Shown: positions 26,625 to 41,600, counted from the stretch's first letter. The stretch is 64,000 nt of DNA from Bolinopsis microptera (GCF_026151205.1 NC_087082.1:3500001-3564000); one strand, 5' to 3'. The notes: generated by a model not told the origin, from the letters alone. Numbers and translations are program-made.

Positions 26625-29600
26625 TCAAGTTTTTGATCGCTTCGAAGGAGTTCCCGTCAAAGACGTATCGATTGACCTTTTGTTTGAAGTCGTTCCATTC
26701 CAATTCGATGACCTTATGTTTTTAAAGGACTTTTTGGCAGGTTCTATCAGAAAGTTTTCCAACTTTGACTGGTTGTCTCCGTGTATGAGGTATTCAGGAA
26801 TGTACTCCAACTTCAGACAATAAACTCCCGCCTCAATTAACGCTCCCACTGGAATGTCTGCGGAGTGCGGTTATAGTGTGCTGCTTAAGGGAAAATTAAT
26901 CAATTTTAAATCTAATTTCCCAGTGATCTTTGAAATTTTGTCCAAACCGACAAAACAGTGCATGTTACCCTACTCTGGAATTGTAAAACCCTGAAAGACA
27001 GCACATCTAACTAAAATATTCACATACCTGATAATGATTGATTGGACTCGAAGAAAGCGTGTGTAGTCCCGCTTTGTACAGAATACGGAGGTTTATCTTG
27101 AATAACACATCCACCTCCAACTTCTATTATACCTTGACAGAGGGAAATTGTATATAATAGCAGATCTTAGAAAAAATCAGTCGTATATTCTTAACAAATG
27201 TTAACAAGCTGCTAACTGAAGTCTGAACATAAGAAACGAGTCAGCAGACAAACCTTTGAAGCTGCGTATCTTGGAGGAAGAGATGCAGAGAACCACCCTC
27301 CAAGTGCTGAAGGCTTTCTTCTTGATCCATCTACAAGAGGCTTCTCCAAGACTCTTGTTTATACCTGAGCAGGAAACAGCTGAGTATGAAGAAAACTCGC
27401 TTTTCAGAGCACAAAGTAATTACAGGTGGATTTACATACTTAATCGTGAGGTTCCTAATACTACTTAAGTTAAAATATTAATTTAAAAAAAGTAATAATA
27501 ATAAAAGATTTTAAAATATACATATAACCACACGAAGCTTGCTTGTGAAAAGATAAGAATTTGAAGTATGAAGATGGTGTACCCATAAGGTCAGAAGAGA
27601 AGTTGTCCCACGTGTAGCTGGTCTCATCGACCCAGGAACCCTGTTCCTTGGACACTGTAACATAGCTGGGATGCAGTGTCCAGATACCTGAACCCAGACT
27701 TGAGATGAACTTTTCGTTTCTGTTCGGTTTACTTGCCTGAGAGACGGTTATTTAGCTTAATAAATGGTACACTGCTTTTAGACCCGCTGCGCGCTTTTGC
27801 TGTTAATCTCATTAGTATAGAATCAAATTAACATTCAATCTTTTCCACATTTTGACAGTCGTACTCATCAAGTAAAAAAGTTTTAAAACAGCTAGCCGAT
27901 ATTTTTAAACAAAATATTTAAAGTACAACTTACGATTAGATGGGTACATCTAGAATCAAAACCCACAGAATTAATCAGTTCACCACCAAGGTTCTCAATC
28001 ACCCCACCGCACATCTTCTTCTCGGCATCGTTCATCCCTGATATGACCGGGTGAACAATGCAATGGTACAATAAGTGCAAATTAATCAGTACCCAAGCTG
28101 ACTGATTACGCACTTTTCTAAACATTGTTGCTGAATGTTGAATGTTGAAATTAGAAACCGCCGTTATTAGGTTGATACGTTGAGGTTGATATGTTGAGAT
28201 CGCAATATAAATCGTAACGGCATCACATCGTCACGATTAGTTCGAGAGCATACCTTCAGTTGTGTTACCAATTACCATTTTAAATGGAGCTGTTACCTGT
28301 AAGCATGAAGACAAACTGCTTTGGTTTCTCCTCTTCCACCTTTGTCTGCTCCATTGATAAGTCAGAGAAGTCAAAGTCATCCGTTAAATCTTTATCTTTA
28401 CAGAGCTCTTTTGCTGAGCTTAGTTTTTGAACTGTTGGTGTCTGGTCCTAAAATAAGTTCAAGGGTATCGATAAAATAATAGCTTAAATGATAACAGTGA
28501 TTACATCTATGAGTTTATGAATCGCAATATAGCTGCTAAAAATGCAGTCATAAGCTTTTAATTTCCACGCCAAGGTCCCAGATCTTATTACCATTTAATA
28601 ATCACTGATTGTCATAAAACTACAGCATCAATAGCGCAGCTTTTAAACAAAAACTGCAATAATACATAGGTATAATGGTTAATGGTAGGTTCTCACGGAT
28701 GATCTGTTAGGAGTAGAACTAGAAGTAGGAGCCAGAGAAATATTAGGCAGATTAGAGTTGTTGAGAGTATCGTCTGATACCGTAGTACCAGTCACGTGAC
28801 ATGAGATGACACTCCTATCAGGGGAGGGGTTCACAGGAGGAGAGTTGCTAGGTCGGGGGATGAGAGTGTGAGAACCTGCAGCAGGGCGCTTAGCTTCATC
28901 TTCTGTTTTAGCAACCAGTGCTTCTCTCCCGGCCTGACCATCCTCGTATGTTACTGTGAAATAATGGTTATTAGAATGCTCTGAATAGAATTAAGATGAT
29001 AAGATGATACGTTTAGATATTTGTGTCGTGTCATTTACTCGCCTTTCTTTAATTTTGTCAGTATTTATGTTTTTGTTTATGATTGGTGTCCCATTACCCT
29101 TGTGTTTTACAATTTTTGCATAATTTCTACAGTCGTACCTTCTCATGAATTTTTCCTTAAATTTGATGACATTTAAAAGATTTCATATTAATTTTCACGT
29201 AAATTTTGGGCAGAGGCACATATTAGGTGCGATGGGTGGCGGGATCGCACAATTTACCGTTTTCCGCACATTTCCGCATAATTTATTGATTTCCGCACAT
29301 TTTGTAATTTTCTGCATATTTCCGCATAATCTAGCATTTTCCGCGTAATTTCGCATAATTTTGAAGTTTTCGCGTTAAGATTTTCGAGTGTAAAAACCAA
29401 AATATGTTAAAAGTCGGGCCCTTATAATAGGACCGTGACTCAGGCCCTTTCGGGACCCTGACTCAGGCCCTTTCGGGACCCTGACCCAGGCCCTTTCGGG
29501 ACTGTGACCCAGGCCCTTTTGGAACTCATACCTAGGCCACGTGACCCAGTTACCACGTGACCCAGGCCCTTTCGGGACCCTGACCCAGGCCTTTTCGGGA

Positions 29601-32600
29601 CCGTGACCCAGGCCCTTTCGGGACCGTTACCCAGGCCCTTTCGGGACTGTGACCCAGGCCCTTTTGGAACTCATACCTAGGCCACGTGACCCAGTTACCA
29701 CGTGACCCAGGCCCTTTCGGGACCCTGACCCAGGCCCTTTCGCGACCGTGACCCAGGCCCTTTCGGGACCGTTACCCAGGCCCTTTCGGGACCGTGACCC
29801 ATGCCCTTTCGGGACCGTGAACCAGGCCGTTATGGAACCCTCGTCGTTACCGTACTTCGATTATAGTGTATCAGTTATCATTCGTACCTTCACCACATCA
29901 TCTGGTTACTCTATATCACATCACAACGTCATGGACCGTTTCCTAAAGAAACGAACAGCTACAGACAGTGACCCATCATCAAGCTCACCACACAAGAAAC
30001 ATATTTGCGATCACGCATGGGATCTGATCGACTCTATCAAGAGGCGTCTTCAAATAACTGTCTCCTGATCTCTACCAGATCAAGTCACTGTTCTCAGATA
30101 ACTGAATCTCAATATAGGTTCAATCATGGTCTTAGTAAAGAACTACACCCTCAGTAACACAATACACATAAACAGACCTATTTTTGATAAGAGCGGCGGT
30201 TATACGTTTAGAATTTCCAAAGTCTTTGAGAAAATGCAAAAGAAAACCGCACAATTCCCGCACAAATTTCGAAAAAATCGCCGCACATTTGCCGCATAAT
30301 TGGTAAAAATTTACCGCACCTTACCGCACATTTTACCTTTATAGTCGGGTGCGGTACCGCATAATTTCGATTTTTTTACCGCACCTAATATGTGCCTCTG
30401 ATTTTGGGATTCTTGTTTTTAAGGCTGTTTTGTTCCACCTAAGTATGAGTCTAACTTAATACTATTCAGGAGGTTCTCTAAAGATGATATTTTATTCGAA
30501 GAATTCAAGAGCCTAGCTTAACTGTGTATGATTCGCCTCTCCAAACAAATCTACAGGAACCTCTAGTGTTACACTTACCAGAGGGGGGAGCTTGTGACAT
30601 GAGGTCCTCTACAGGAACCTCTAGTGTTACACTAACCAGAGGGGGGAGCTTGTGACACGAGGTCCTCTACAGGAACCTCGAGTGTTACACTTACAAGACG
30701 GGGGAGCTTGTGACATGAGGTCCTCTACAGGAACCTCTAGTGTTACACTTACCAGAGGGGGGAGCTTGTGACACGAGGTCCTCTACAGGAACCTCTAGTG
30801 TTACACTTACCAGAGGGGGGAGCTTGTGACACGAGGTCCTCTACAAGAACCTCTAGTGTTACACTTACCAGAGAAGGAGGTTGTGACACGAGGTCCTCTA
30901 CAAGAACCTCTAGTGTTACACTTACCAGAGAAGGAGGTTGTGACACGAGGTCCTCTACAGGAACCTCTAGTGTTACACTTACCAGAGGGGGGAGCTTGTG
31001 ACACGAGGTCCTCTACAGGAACCTCTAGTGTTACACTTACCAGACGGGGGAGCTTGTGAGACGAGGTCCTCTACAGGAACCTCTAGTGTTACACTTACAA
31101 GACGGGGGAGCTTGTGAGACGAGGTCCTCTACAGGAACCTCTAGTGTTACACTAACCAGAGGGGGGAGCTTGTGACACGAGGTCCTCTACAGGAACCTCG
31201 AGTGTTACACTTACAAGACGGGGGAGCTTGTGACATGAGGTCCTCTACAGGAACCTCTAGTATTACACTTACCAGAGGGGGGAGCTTGTGACACGAGGTC
31301 CTCTACAGGAACCTCTAGTGTTACACTTACCAGAGGGGGGAGCTTGTGACACGAGGTCCTCTACAGGAACCTCTAGTGTTACACTTACCAGAGAAGGAGG
31401 TTGTGACACGAGGTCCTCTACAGGAACCTCTAGTGTTACACTTACCAGAGAAGGAGGTTGTGACATGAGGTCCTCTACAGGAACCTCAAGTGTTACACTT
31501 ACCAGAGGGGGGAGCTTGTGACACGAGGTCCTCTACAAGAACCTCTAGTGTTACACTTACCAGAGGGGGGAGGTTGTGACACGAGGTCCTCTACAGGAAC
31601 CTCTAGTGTTACACTTACCAGAGGGGGGAGCTTGTGACATGAGGTCCTCTACAGGAACCTCTAATGTTACACTTACCAGAGAAGGAGGTTGTGACACGAG
31701 GTCCTCTACAGGAACCTCTAGTGTTACACTTACCAGAGGGGGGAGCTTGTGACACGAGGTCCTCTACAAGAACCTCTAGTGTTACACTTACCAGAGGGGG
31801 GAGCTTGTGACACGAGGTCCTCTACAGGAACCTCTAGTGTTACACTTACCAGAGAAGGAGGTTGTGACACGAGGTCCTCTACAGGAACCTCTAGTGTTAC
31901 ACTTACCAGAGGGGGAGCGTGTGACATGAGGTCCTCTACAGGAACCTCTAGTGTTACACTTACCAGAGAAGGAGGTTGTGACACGAGGTCCTCTACAAGA
32001 ACCTCTAGTGTTACACTTACCAGAGAAGGAGGTTGTGACACGAGGTCCTCTACAGGAACCTCTAGTGTTACACTTACCAGAGGGGGAGCGTGTGACATGA
32101 GGTCCTCTACAGGAACCTCTAGTGTTACACTTACCAGAGAAGGAGGTTGTGACACGAGGTCCTCTACAGGAACCTCTAGTGTTACACTTACCAGAGAAGG
32201 AGGTTGTGACACGAGGTCCTCTACAGGAACCTCTAGTGTTACACTTACCAGAGGGGGGAGCTTGTGACATGAGGTCCTCTACAGGAACTTCTAGTGTTAC
32301 ACTTACCAGAGGGGGAGCTTGTGACATGAGGTCCTCTACAGGAACCTCTAGTGTTAGACTTACCAGTTGTGACACGAGGTCCTCTACAGGAACCTCTAGT
32401 GTTAGACTTACCAGTTGTGACACGAGGTCCTCTACAGGAACCTCTAGTGTTACACTTACAAGACGGGGGAGCTTGTGAAATGAGGTCCTCTACAGGAACC
32501 TCTAGTATTACACTTACCAGAGGGGGGAGCTTGTGACACGAGGTCCTCTACAGGAACCTCTAGTGTTACACTTACCAGAGGGGGGAGCTTGTGACACGAG

Positions 32601-35600
32601 GTCCTCTACAAGAACCTCTAGTGTTACACTTACCAGAGGGGGGAGCTTGTGACACGAGGTCCTCTACAAGAACCTCTAGTGTTACACTTACCAGAGGGGG
32701 GAGGTTGTGACACGAGGTCCTCTACAGGAACCTCTAGTGTTACACTTACCAGAGGGGGGAGCTTGTGACATGAGGTCCTCTACAGGAACCTCTAGTGTTA
32801 CACTTACCAGAGAAGGAGGTTGTGACAAGAGGTCCTCTACAGGAACCTCTAGTGTTACACTTACCAGAGGGGGGAGCTTGTGACACGAGGTCCTCTACAA
32901 GAACCTCTAGTGTTACACTTACCAGAGGGGGGAGGTTGTGACAAGAGGTCCTCTACAGGAACCTCTAGTGTTACACTTACCAGAGGGGGGAGCTTGTGAC
33001 ACGAGGTCCTCTACAAGAACCTCTAGTGTTACACTTACCAGAGAAGGAGGTTGTGACACGAGGTCCTCTACAAGAACCTCTAGTGTTACACTTACCAGAG
33101 GGGGGAGGTTGTGACACGAGGTCCTCTACAGGAACCTCTAGTGTTAGACTTACCAGAGAAGGAGGTTGTGACACGAGGTCCTCTACAGGAACCTCTAGTG
33201 TTACACTTACCAGAGGGGGGAGGTTGTGACACGAGGTCCTCTAAAAGAACCTCTAGTGTTACACTTACCAGAGAAGGAGGTTGTGACACGAGGTCCTCTA
33301 CAGGAACCTCTAGTGTTACACTTACCAGAGGGGGAGCTTGTGACACGAGGTCCTCTACAGGAACCTCTAGTGTTACACTTACCAGAGGGGGGAGCTTGTG
33401 ACACGAGGTCCTCTAAAGGAACCTCTAGTGTTACACTTACCAGAGAAGGAGGTTGTGACACGAGGTCCTCTACAGGAACCTCTAGTGTTACACTTACCAG
33501 AGGGGGAGCTTGTGACATGAGGTCCTCTACAGGAACCTCTAGTGTTACACTTACCAGAGGGGGGAGCTTGTGACACGAGGTCCTCTACAGGAACCTCTAG
33601 TGTTACACTTACCAGAGGGGGAGCTTGTGACATGAGGTCCTCTACAGGAACCTCTAGTGTTACACTTACCAGAGGGGGGAGCTTGTGACATGAGGTCCTC
33701 TACAGGAACCTCTAGTGTTACACTTACCAGAGGGGGGAGCTTGTGACATGAGGTCCTCTACAGGAACCTCTAGTGTTACACTTACCAGAGGGGGGAGCTT
33801 GTGACATGAGGTCCTCTACAGGAACCTCTAGTGTTACACTTACCAGAGGGGGGAGCTTGTGACATGAGGTCCTCTACAGGAACCTCTAGTGTTAGACTTA
33901 CCAGAGGGGGGAGCTTGTGACATGAGGTCCTCTACAGGAACCTCTAGTGTTACACTTACCAGAGGGGGGAGCTTGTGACATGAGGTCCTCTACAGGAACC
34001 TCTAGTGTTACACTTACCAGAGGGGGGAGCTTGTGACATGAGGTCCTCTACAGGAACCTCTAGTGTTAGACTTACCAGAGGGGGGAGCTTGTGACATGAG
34101 GTCCTCTACAGGAACCTCTAGTGTTACACTTACCAGAGGGGGGAGCTTGTGACATGAGGTCCTCTACAGGAACCTCTAGTGTTACACTTACCAGAGGGGG
34201 GAGCTTGTGACATGAGGTCCTCTACAAGAACCTCTAGTGTTACACTTACCAGAGAAGGAGGTTGTGACACGAGGTCCTCTACAGGAACCTCTAGAGTTAC
34301 ACTTACCAGAGGGGGGAGCTTGTGACACGAGGTCCTCTACAGGAACCTCTAGTGTTACACTTACCAGAGGGGGGAGCTTGTGACATGAGGTCCTCTACAG
34401 GAACTTCTAGTGGGGTTATTTTGCGGGTAGTGCTCCTCTTTGGTATTTTGTGCCTTGATCGAGGTGTTCCTGAAAATAGAGCCGCTGAAGAGTACTAATA
34501 CTGGGGTGGCAGTAATAACTTCGAGATTAATTTGGATATCGCGACTAAGAACAGTTTGAGTTTAAGAAGGTTATTCGATGGGACTTTTACACTGTAGAAC
34601 TAACGGTCAAAAAATAAATGTGAAGTACCAGGGGCGACAAAAGCTGTGCTTTTTTCTTCTGATGGGGCGATCTTCGTTAGCATGTCGATTTCTTTCGCTA
34701 GATTCTGCAATGAAAATGGTCACCTAAACTCATTAGATTGTGTCATAACAGGTTATGATGTTCACTGTAATAATTTGAACAAAAATGAACATGTTGTTTA
34801 GATCCCCAGAAGCACAAATTTCAGGTTTACAAATTGATGATATGTAAAACTAAAATATAAAGACTCAATACAATGGCAATAATAATAAAATAACCGGGTC
34901 CAAAGAATGTGAGTCCTCCAGTAAGCTTGTATGTTTGTCAGTGACCGTGTTATCAATATCTACAGCAGACACTTGGACATCCTCAGATACTGAAAGGTAT
35001 TAGGTGTTGTATTGCAAACACATAATTTCAGTCGAACACCCCGTTAAATTACATACTTACCGGTTGTCCGTTGTTTGTAATAACCAGAAATCTATTTAAC
35101 TGATACTGAAAGTTGAGGTGCTAGTATTGCAGCCCACAAAACGTGGAATAGTTGGAAATTTCCGTGAATTCCACAATCCCATGGGAGTCAATAATATTTG
35201 TGTACCCGTATCTTATAGCATTCCTAATTGATCTGAGCGGACTAAAGAGGTGTAGGTGTTAATATACTTAATTCAAAGGACTCTGTAATGTGTATGCTTT
35301 ATAAAAGTGCGTAAAGTACTCAAAATATAGGCAGAGTCTTTTTAAATATCCCCAGTACCCGAATAAATCATGGTTTTGCTAATCGTATGCAGAAATTACG
35401 TTTTTTTTGTAAGTCGGAGGATCCTGCCCAAAGTTTCGATGTATGAATTGTGGTTGACAAAGGATTGGCTAAAAGTTGCTTCAGCAAACACGTTTTACTT
35501 ATCAATAAAAAACATTTCGTAAAGTCTATAAAAAAGTTTTATGAAACCCTGAACCCTCTTTATGACACTAAGCTGTATATTAGCAGATAATTTAAAACTG

Positions 35601-38600
35601 CAATTACACTACAAGGTTATCCGCAAGGTTTCAACATGTTGGCATAACGTTAAGTTTTAAAGTGAACCGTGAGAACGAGAACTGCTACAACTGCAATGTA
35701 GTTGAAGGGTTCAATTTCAGGTAGCAGAACTTTTTGAGAATAGCTTAGGGTTAATTAAATAACTGCTTTATTTTTACATGTTTTGTATTCATTTTCAATT
35801 GGTTTCTGCAAACGTTTCATCTTTTCAGTGCTTTAACAACTTTGAATTTTCGTAGTCAATAGTCATTGTAGCCCGCCTGCCCCTCCCACATTTATAGAAT
35901 GTCCCAGAATGCTGGAGACAACAGCAATGATACTGAATTTAGATATTATTAATTAGTTATGATATATTTATAACTAGAAGTTGTAGCAAGTTCAGTGTTT
36001 AACGCAGGAGCATTCTGTTGTAAGAATAAATTCTCAGCAATCTGGTATGAACGCTATTTACGGACAATTACAGTTGTCAAATCGCTAAACTTTTTTAAAT
36101 GTCTCGTTTCATTACTTCGTACTAACGAATTCCGCAGTTTCTGATGTTCAAGTTTTACGTTTTTACGCGCCCGAATTACCCTTTTAAGATTAGGGGAACT
36201 GATTCAAAATTGGATTCCTTATGGGGACAGATCCATCATGTAATTTTTGGTAGCCAATCCATAATATTACACTTTAAAACTGTCTGCATTCCATTCCATT
36301 CCACATAATCATTAACATCGCACTTTCATAATTCATAATTATTATATGGTTTCATTGGTAATTAATTGTGGTGGTAGATTTTAATTTGTACACTGTACAG
36401 GAGTTGCATCTGCACTCGATATCTGTGTTTTCGTGACCCACAGGTCATTTAATTGCATACATTTTGAGTTTTTCGCATATCAAGCTAGTTCGTAAATTTA
36501 TATTTACTTTCGGGATACATTTAAAAAAATACAGTATATAATATTGTATATATTATACTCCAGCAATTCTTATGGTTCTTAATCTCGACGCTTCAACGAT
36601 TCGACGGAATTTAAAAAATGTACTCAAAAGTGGAGGGCGTTTGACGTTTCTGGATGTTTCCTAGTATTTAACGAGCACCACGCTGCTGGTCCGCTGATTC
36701 CATTTAACGGCGCTTCAAGAGAAATTGTTACCCAGGTATGTGTGGTACATCAGTCCTGTTCGAAGATATTTGCTTTGAAAAGTAATCTGATTAATAATGA
36801 GTGGAAATCGGCAAATTGTCACGAATTTAACCATGAAGTTGAGCATAAGTGAGATTATAATAAGTAAAATTTTATCAATGTTATCTTAGAATCACCATTT
36901 TAGAATTCAATGATAGGATTTAGGCGCCAGGATTTTTGTTGGTTAGATACAATATTAGCATCTTATCGATCATGAAAGCACTTGAATTGATTTTTTATTT
37001 TATTATTCACGAAGAGGGACTGTAAATGGAAGGATTGTAAAATGTGTGACACTAGCACTTTAAAATTTGTTATTATTATCAGCATATCCGTTTTTATTTA
37101 TCCGTTTTTATCTATTTACAGTTTTGAATGTTATATAGTTCCATAATATCATCACACTAGTGTAACCCGGCCTTCGGCCGGGATTTCACTGCCGCAGTTA
37201 AAAAGGGTAAGAATAAATACCCGCTGAGTCAAAACCCGCATTAGGTGACCACATAGTATCTTATTCTTAACCAATAATTTTGTAATCAGTTCTTTCTCGT
37301 GGATAATTAAGTAATAATTAGGCCCCACATTCCATGATCATAAGGTCCGAACACCGACTATTACACCTCATTACTCCCGTCTTGAACCGCTTTCCATTTT
37401 TATTTAAATCGTTTTAGAAATTAACCCTTGTTAACTCCGCACCACACCCACCTATTATATTTGAAAACACGCATAGCATTTTCGTATGAAAGTATGAACT
37501 ATCTCTCTCTGCAGTCCAAACAGACCCCAAAAACTAACAGTGCCCCCTCCCTAATAAGCTTATGGTATAATATTACAGCTAATCCTCCCGAGCTAACTTA
37601 ATTATGCAGCTACATATACAGTAATGGGAAAGAGAGCGAGACCCGTAAATCTTACCATTCTGCTCAAGCCATTTTATGTAACATTTGTGGTACAAAACCA
37701 TCAATTAAACCACTTACCACCTACCGATTAAAAAACCCTTTACCATTTGACTTCCTCATAGTTTTGTCGGCACTATACCGAAAAAACCAGCCCCGTAACT
37801 CTTACCGTTTTCTTGATTAAGCCGCTCGGAAATTACACACGCACACACAGACAGAAAACACACATCTTGAAAATATTATTATAGATTCCATGTAATCCAC
37901 TATACTATAACACTGAAGACCATGGCATTGCACACAGAGATACAGGGTGGCCCAGAGATTGTAGTTCATCACACAAACATACCACTAAAAAGTAATTTGA
38001 TCAACAATGAGTAGAAATGGGCAAATTGTCACGAATATAACCATGAAGTTGAGCATAAGTGAGATAATAATAAGTAATATTTTATTAACTTTATACTGTT
38101 ATATATTCCACTATACTACACTGAAGACCATGGCATTGCACATAGTGATAGTTCATCACACAAACATACCACTGATGGGCTATATATACTAGTTCCCGGC
38201 CCCGTGCACAAGTCCTCTTGTTCATTAAGGGGATCCATTTCTTATATATACCCAAAACAAAAACAAAACAATATATAATAATAGTATCATAGATACTGCA
38301 CGGTGAACCGGCAATAATCCCTTGACTGGTAAAGTAATTACTTGGCTTAATGTAGGTTATCTGGACAATTTCACGCCATTTTGTTTTACCAAATATGGCT
38401 TATAGTTATATATTTAATTAGTACTCCCTTTATTTTTGAGGGGCTCAACAGTCCACTACTTGACTGGTAAAGCAATTACTTGGCTTAATTTAGGTTATCT
38501 GGACAAGTTCACGCCATTTTGTTTTATCAAATATGGCTTATAGTTATATATTTAATTAGTACTCCCTTTATTTTTGAGGGGCTCAACAGTCCACTACTTG

Positions 38601-41600
38601 ACTGGTAAAGCAATTACTTGGCTTAATTTAGGTTATCTGGACAAGTTCACGCCATTTTGTTTTATCAAATATGGCTTATAGTTATATATTTAATTAGTAC
38701 TCCCTTTATTTTTGAGGGGCTCAACAGTCCACTACTTGACTGGTAAAGCAATTACTTGGCTTAATTTAGGTTTAAATCTGGACAAGTTCACGCCATTTTG
38801 TTTTATCAAATATGGCTTATATATTTAATTAGTACTCCCTTTATCTTTGAGGGGCTCCACAGTCCACTACTGTCCTCCGACTAGGGATACTTACTTGTGG
38901 TCCTTTGCACCATGTTACCATGTCGTTTGTTTCATTGTTTTAATCATTAATTATCTATCAGCATCTTTGACTAACAACAAAACAATTTTAGGAATTTCTT
39001 TGCTGAGCAAAAAGACCGGACTCAATTATTCAGCGCCAACAACTATGCAAACAAACAACAAAACACTCTATGGAATCCACAATAACTCTGAGCGGTATTC
39101 CCTGTTGACGTGGACAATAACTGTCCTAATATCATCAGTAATCGGAGACAGCATCATTCTGGTCACCAGCATCAAGTACCACGCAATTAAACTGAAGGAG
39201 GTTATCGTGGTGGTCATACAGCACCTTGCAGTATGTGATTTACTGATAGCTATCTTCATGGTGCTCCCTACAACTATAGCACTGATCGCTGATGATTGGG
39301 CTATGGGTGATATTCTGGGACATGTTGAGGTACATATCCCCAACACATGTTACCCAGCTACCAGACTGCTGACTTGTGCCATGACAATCCTGAAGCTGCT
39401 ACATTTGAAGTATCCCCTCAGAACGACTGGCTGGTCGAGTAGGTTTGGACACAAGATTTGTGGAGTAATGTGGATACTGGTGCTTTGTATCTATGCGCCC
39501 TTTGTGGTGGCCTTTATCTTCTGTTCAAAAGACACCAATACGGTCCAGTTTGATTACGTGTCATACGCGTGCTTCTACAGTTACTTCTCCGCAGACGCCC
39601 CAGAATGGTTGAAATACTACAACTTGATTTACATAAGTCTTGCAATCATAATCCCATGTATAATACTTCTAGTTACATCTGTGCTTATCTTGGTTCTAGC
39701 GAAGATCTCAGCAACCCGTCACGGAGGAACACTAAGATGGGAGGGTGTCATTACAGCACTGCTAACTGTGGGGGTCCTGTTTGTTTCCTTTCTGCCTTAT
39801 TGTGCCACCTTCATGGCATGGAACCTGGGACAGTTCAACACCACAGTCTATCGAGCAACACACTTCCTGAACTTTCTCAATATCATGGCTAACTTCTACG
39901 TGTACTCGCTGACTGTGGGAAGCTTTAGAAGCTTCTTAAAACTGAAAATATCAAAACTTCTCCGCCAAGTTTTACCATCTACAAGTATAACGCCTGCTTG
40001 TAGGTCACAGAATCAGTTTCCTTCGAGTCCAGCAGTTTTGAGGCTGGGGCTACATCCTCCTCTTTCTACAGGAGGAAGACAAGAGCAGCTTTCTGTAAAG
40101 GACTAGGATAATGGGAAAATGCGCACTATTTGTATATCAGCGTAAATATTATGATTCGTTACAAACGAATACTCTTACATTATCTCAACAGGATTACTTG
40201 TTGAAATCAGTGAAATAAATTTGATAGTTTCTTAAAAACAGGATTACTTGTTGAAATCAGTGAAATAAATTTGATAGTTTTTGGTAAAAATTGTCAAAAA
40301 AGTGATTAAGTAATATGTGAACGACCCCTTAACATTCACTTTCAAAAGCTCCCGCTATCCCCAATATTCTACCTGATATATTGAGGGCACGTTTTGGGTC
40401 GAAACCAGGCGGGAACTCAACTTCAGGTAGTCGTCGTTTCTGTTCATCACAGGCCATGATCCAATGATATGACACTGCTTTTACGCCTTGTTTTATCGCT
40501 TGTTCTATGTTGGATTCTTTCATCTCCTTCGTACCTGGGGACAGATACGGGTTACCCACAATAACAACACATTCCATGCATTCCATCGAGAAAAAGATAT
40601 GTCCCGAATGGTGAAAATATGGAAGATTTGGGACACAGGAAAATTGTATCTTTTAATTAGGTGATTGTTGAACAATTCTTAGTTAAACAGATCTCAACTT
40701 TTTTCCACTTTTCGAAGATTGATAAAATAACTATAAAATAGATAAATAAATTAATGAAATAAAATGTCAGTAAGTAAAGCTCATACTGCATATGACGTGA
40801 GTACATGATCTGTCTATGTAAGTTTTGATAACAGCTCCGTTACGTCGAGCTAACGATTTCACTCCGACACTGGAACTTCTACTTGCTTGTTCTGCTTCAC
40901 TACTAGTGTCACCTGAATAGAAATATCATATTTCGGCTTCTTTGACGCCGTTCATCTAAATCACCTCCCTCAGATTAATGCATACTATCAATAAAGGTAG
41001 GTTATTGTTATTTTCGTTCCAAAAACTGAACAAATCATTCAAGAGAGAAGAGACTTTAGCGCACTTTACGGCATTCCTATTTCCTGGCAGTACTTTTTTA
41101 CTAAAATACCTATCACCCCTCACTATTTCTCATGTCACGTTTAAAACATTAGGTATCTAGATAAATTAAGAATATCGTTAGTCCTTACCCCGCCAAGCAC
41201 TTTAGAAGGTGGAGCGGTTCTCTTCATGGCGTTAGCAATGTTCCTCTTATAAACAGTGTTCAGACTACTGATGGTGGTGTCGTGGACGGGAGCTGGTGAT
41301 TCTAACGCTTCCATCGCTGCTTCTACCTAGGTCACGTAGGAGTCACAAACATTAGGTCACGTGGGAGTCACAGACATTAGGTCACGTGGGAGTCACAGAC
41401 TTTAGGTCACGTGGGAGTCACAGACATTAGGTCACGTGGGAGTCACAAACATTAAGTCACGTAGGAGTCACAGACTTTAGGTCACGTGGGAGTCACAAAC
41501 GTTAGGTCACGTGGGGTCACAAACATTAGGTCACGTGGGAGTCACAAACGTTAGGTCACGTGGGGTCACAAACATTAGGTCACGTGGGAGTCACAAACGT

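Larger units (their letters stand above)
29211..30400 (+). mobile_element. Non-autonomous hAT element in TOPBP1 intron 22
   Basis: 21-bp perfect terminal inverted repeats starting CAGAGGCACATATTAGGTGC, flanked by ATTTTGGG on both sides (29203-29210, 30401-30408). The sub-terminal regions repeat (t)ttccgcacattt on the left and its counterparts on the right, as hAT transposase-binding motifs often do. The inside is mostly a 23-bp minisatellite plus a 45-codon frame. It is too short to encode a full transposase. Confidence 0.93.

Noticed and set aside
30749..33633. Many overlapping frames of 65-211 codons on both strands
   Set aside because: All arise from the 58-bp minisatellite, whose three-unit period keeps frames open; they sit in a TOPBP1 intron.
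30551..34413. CRISPR-like array
   Set aside because: The units are contiguous without variable spacers, and the region is eukaryotic; it is a minisatellite.
37166..37182. Rho-independent terminator-like hairpin
   Set aside because: This is a eukaryotic intron and no T-tract follows.
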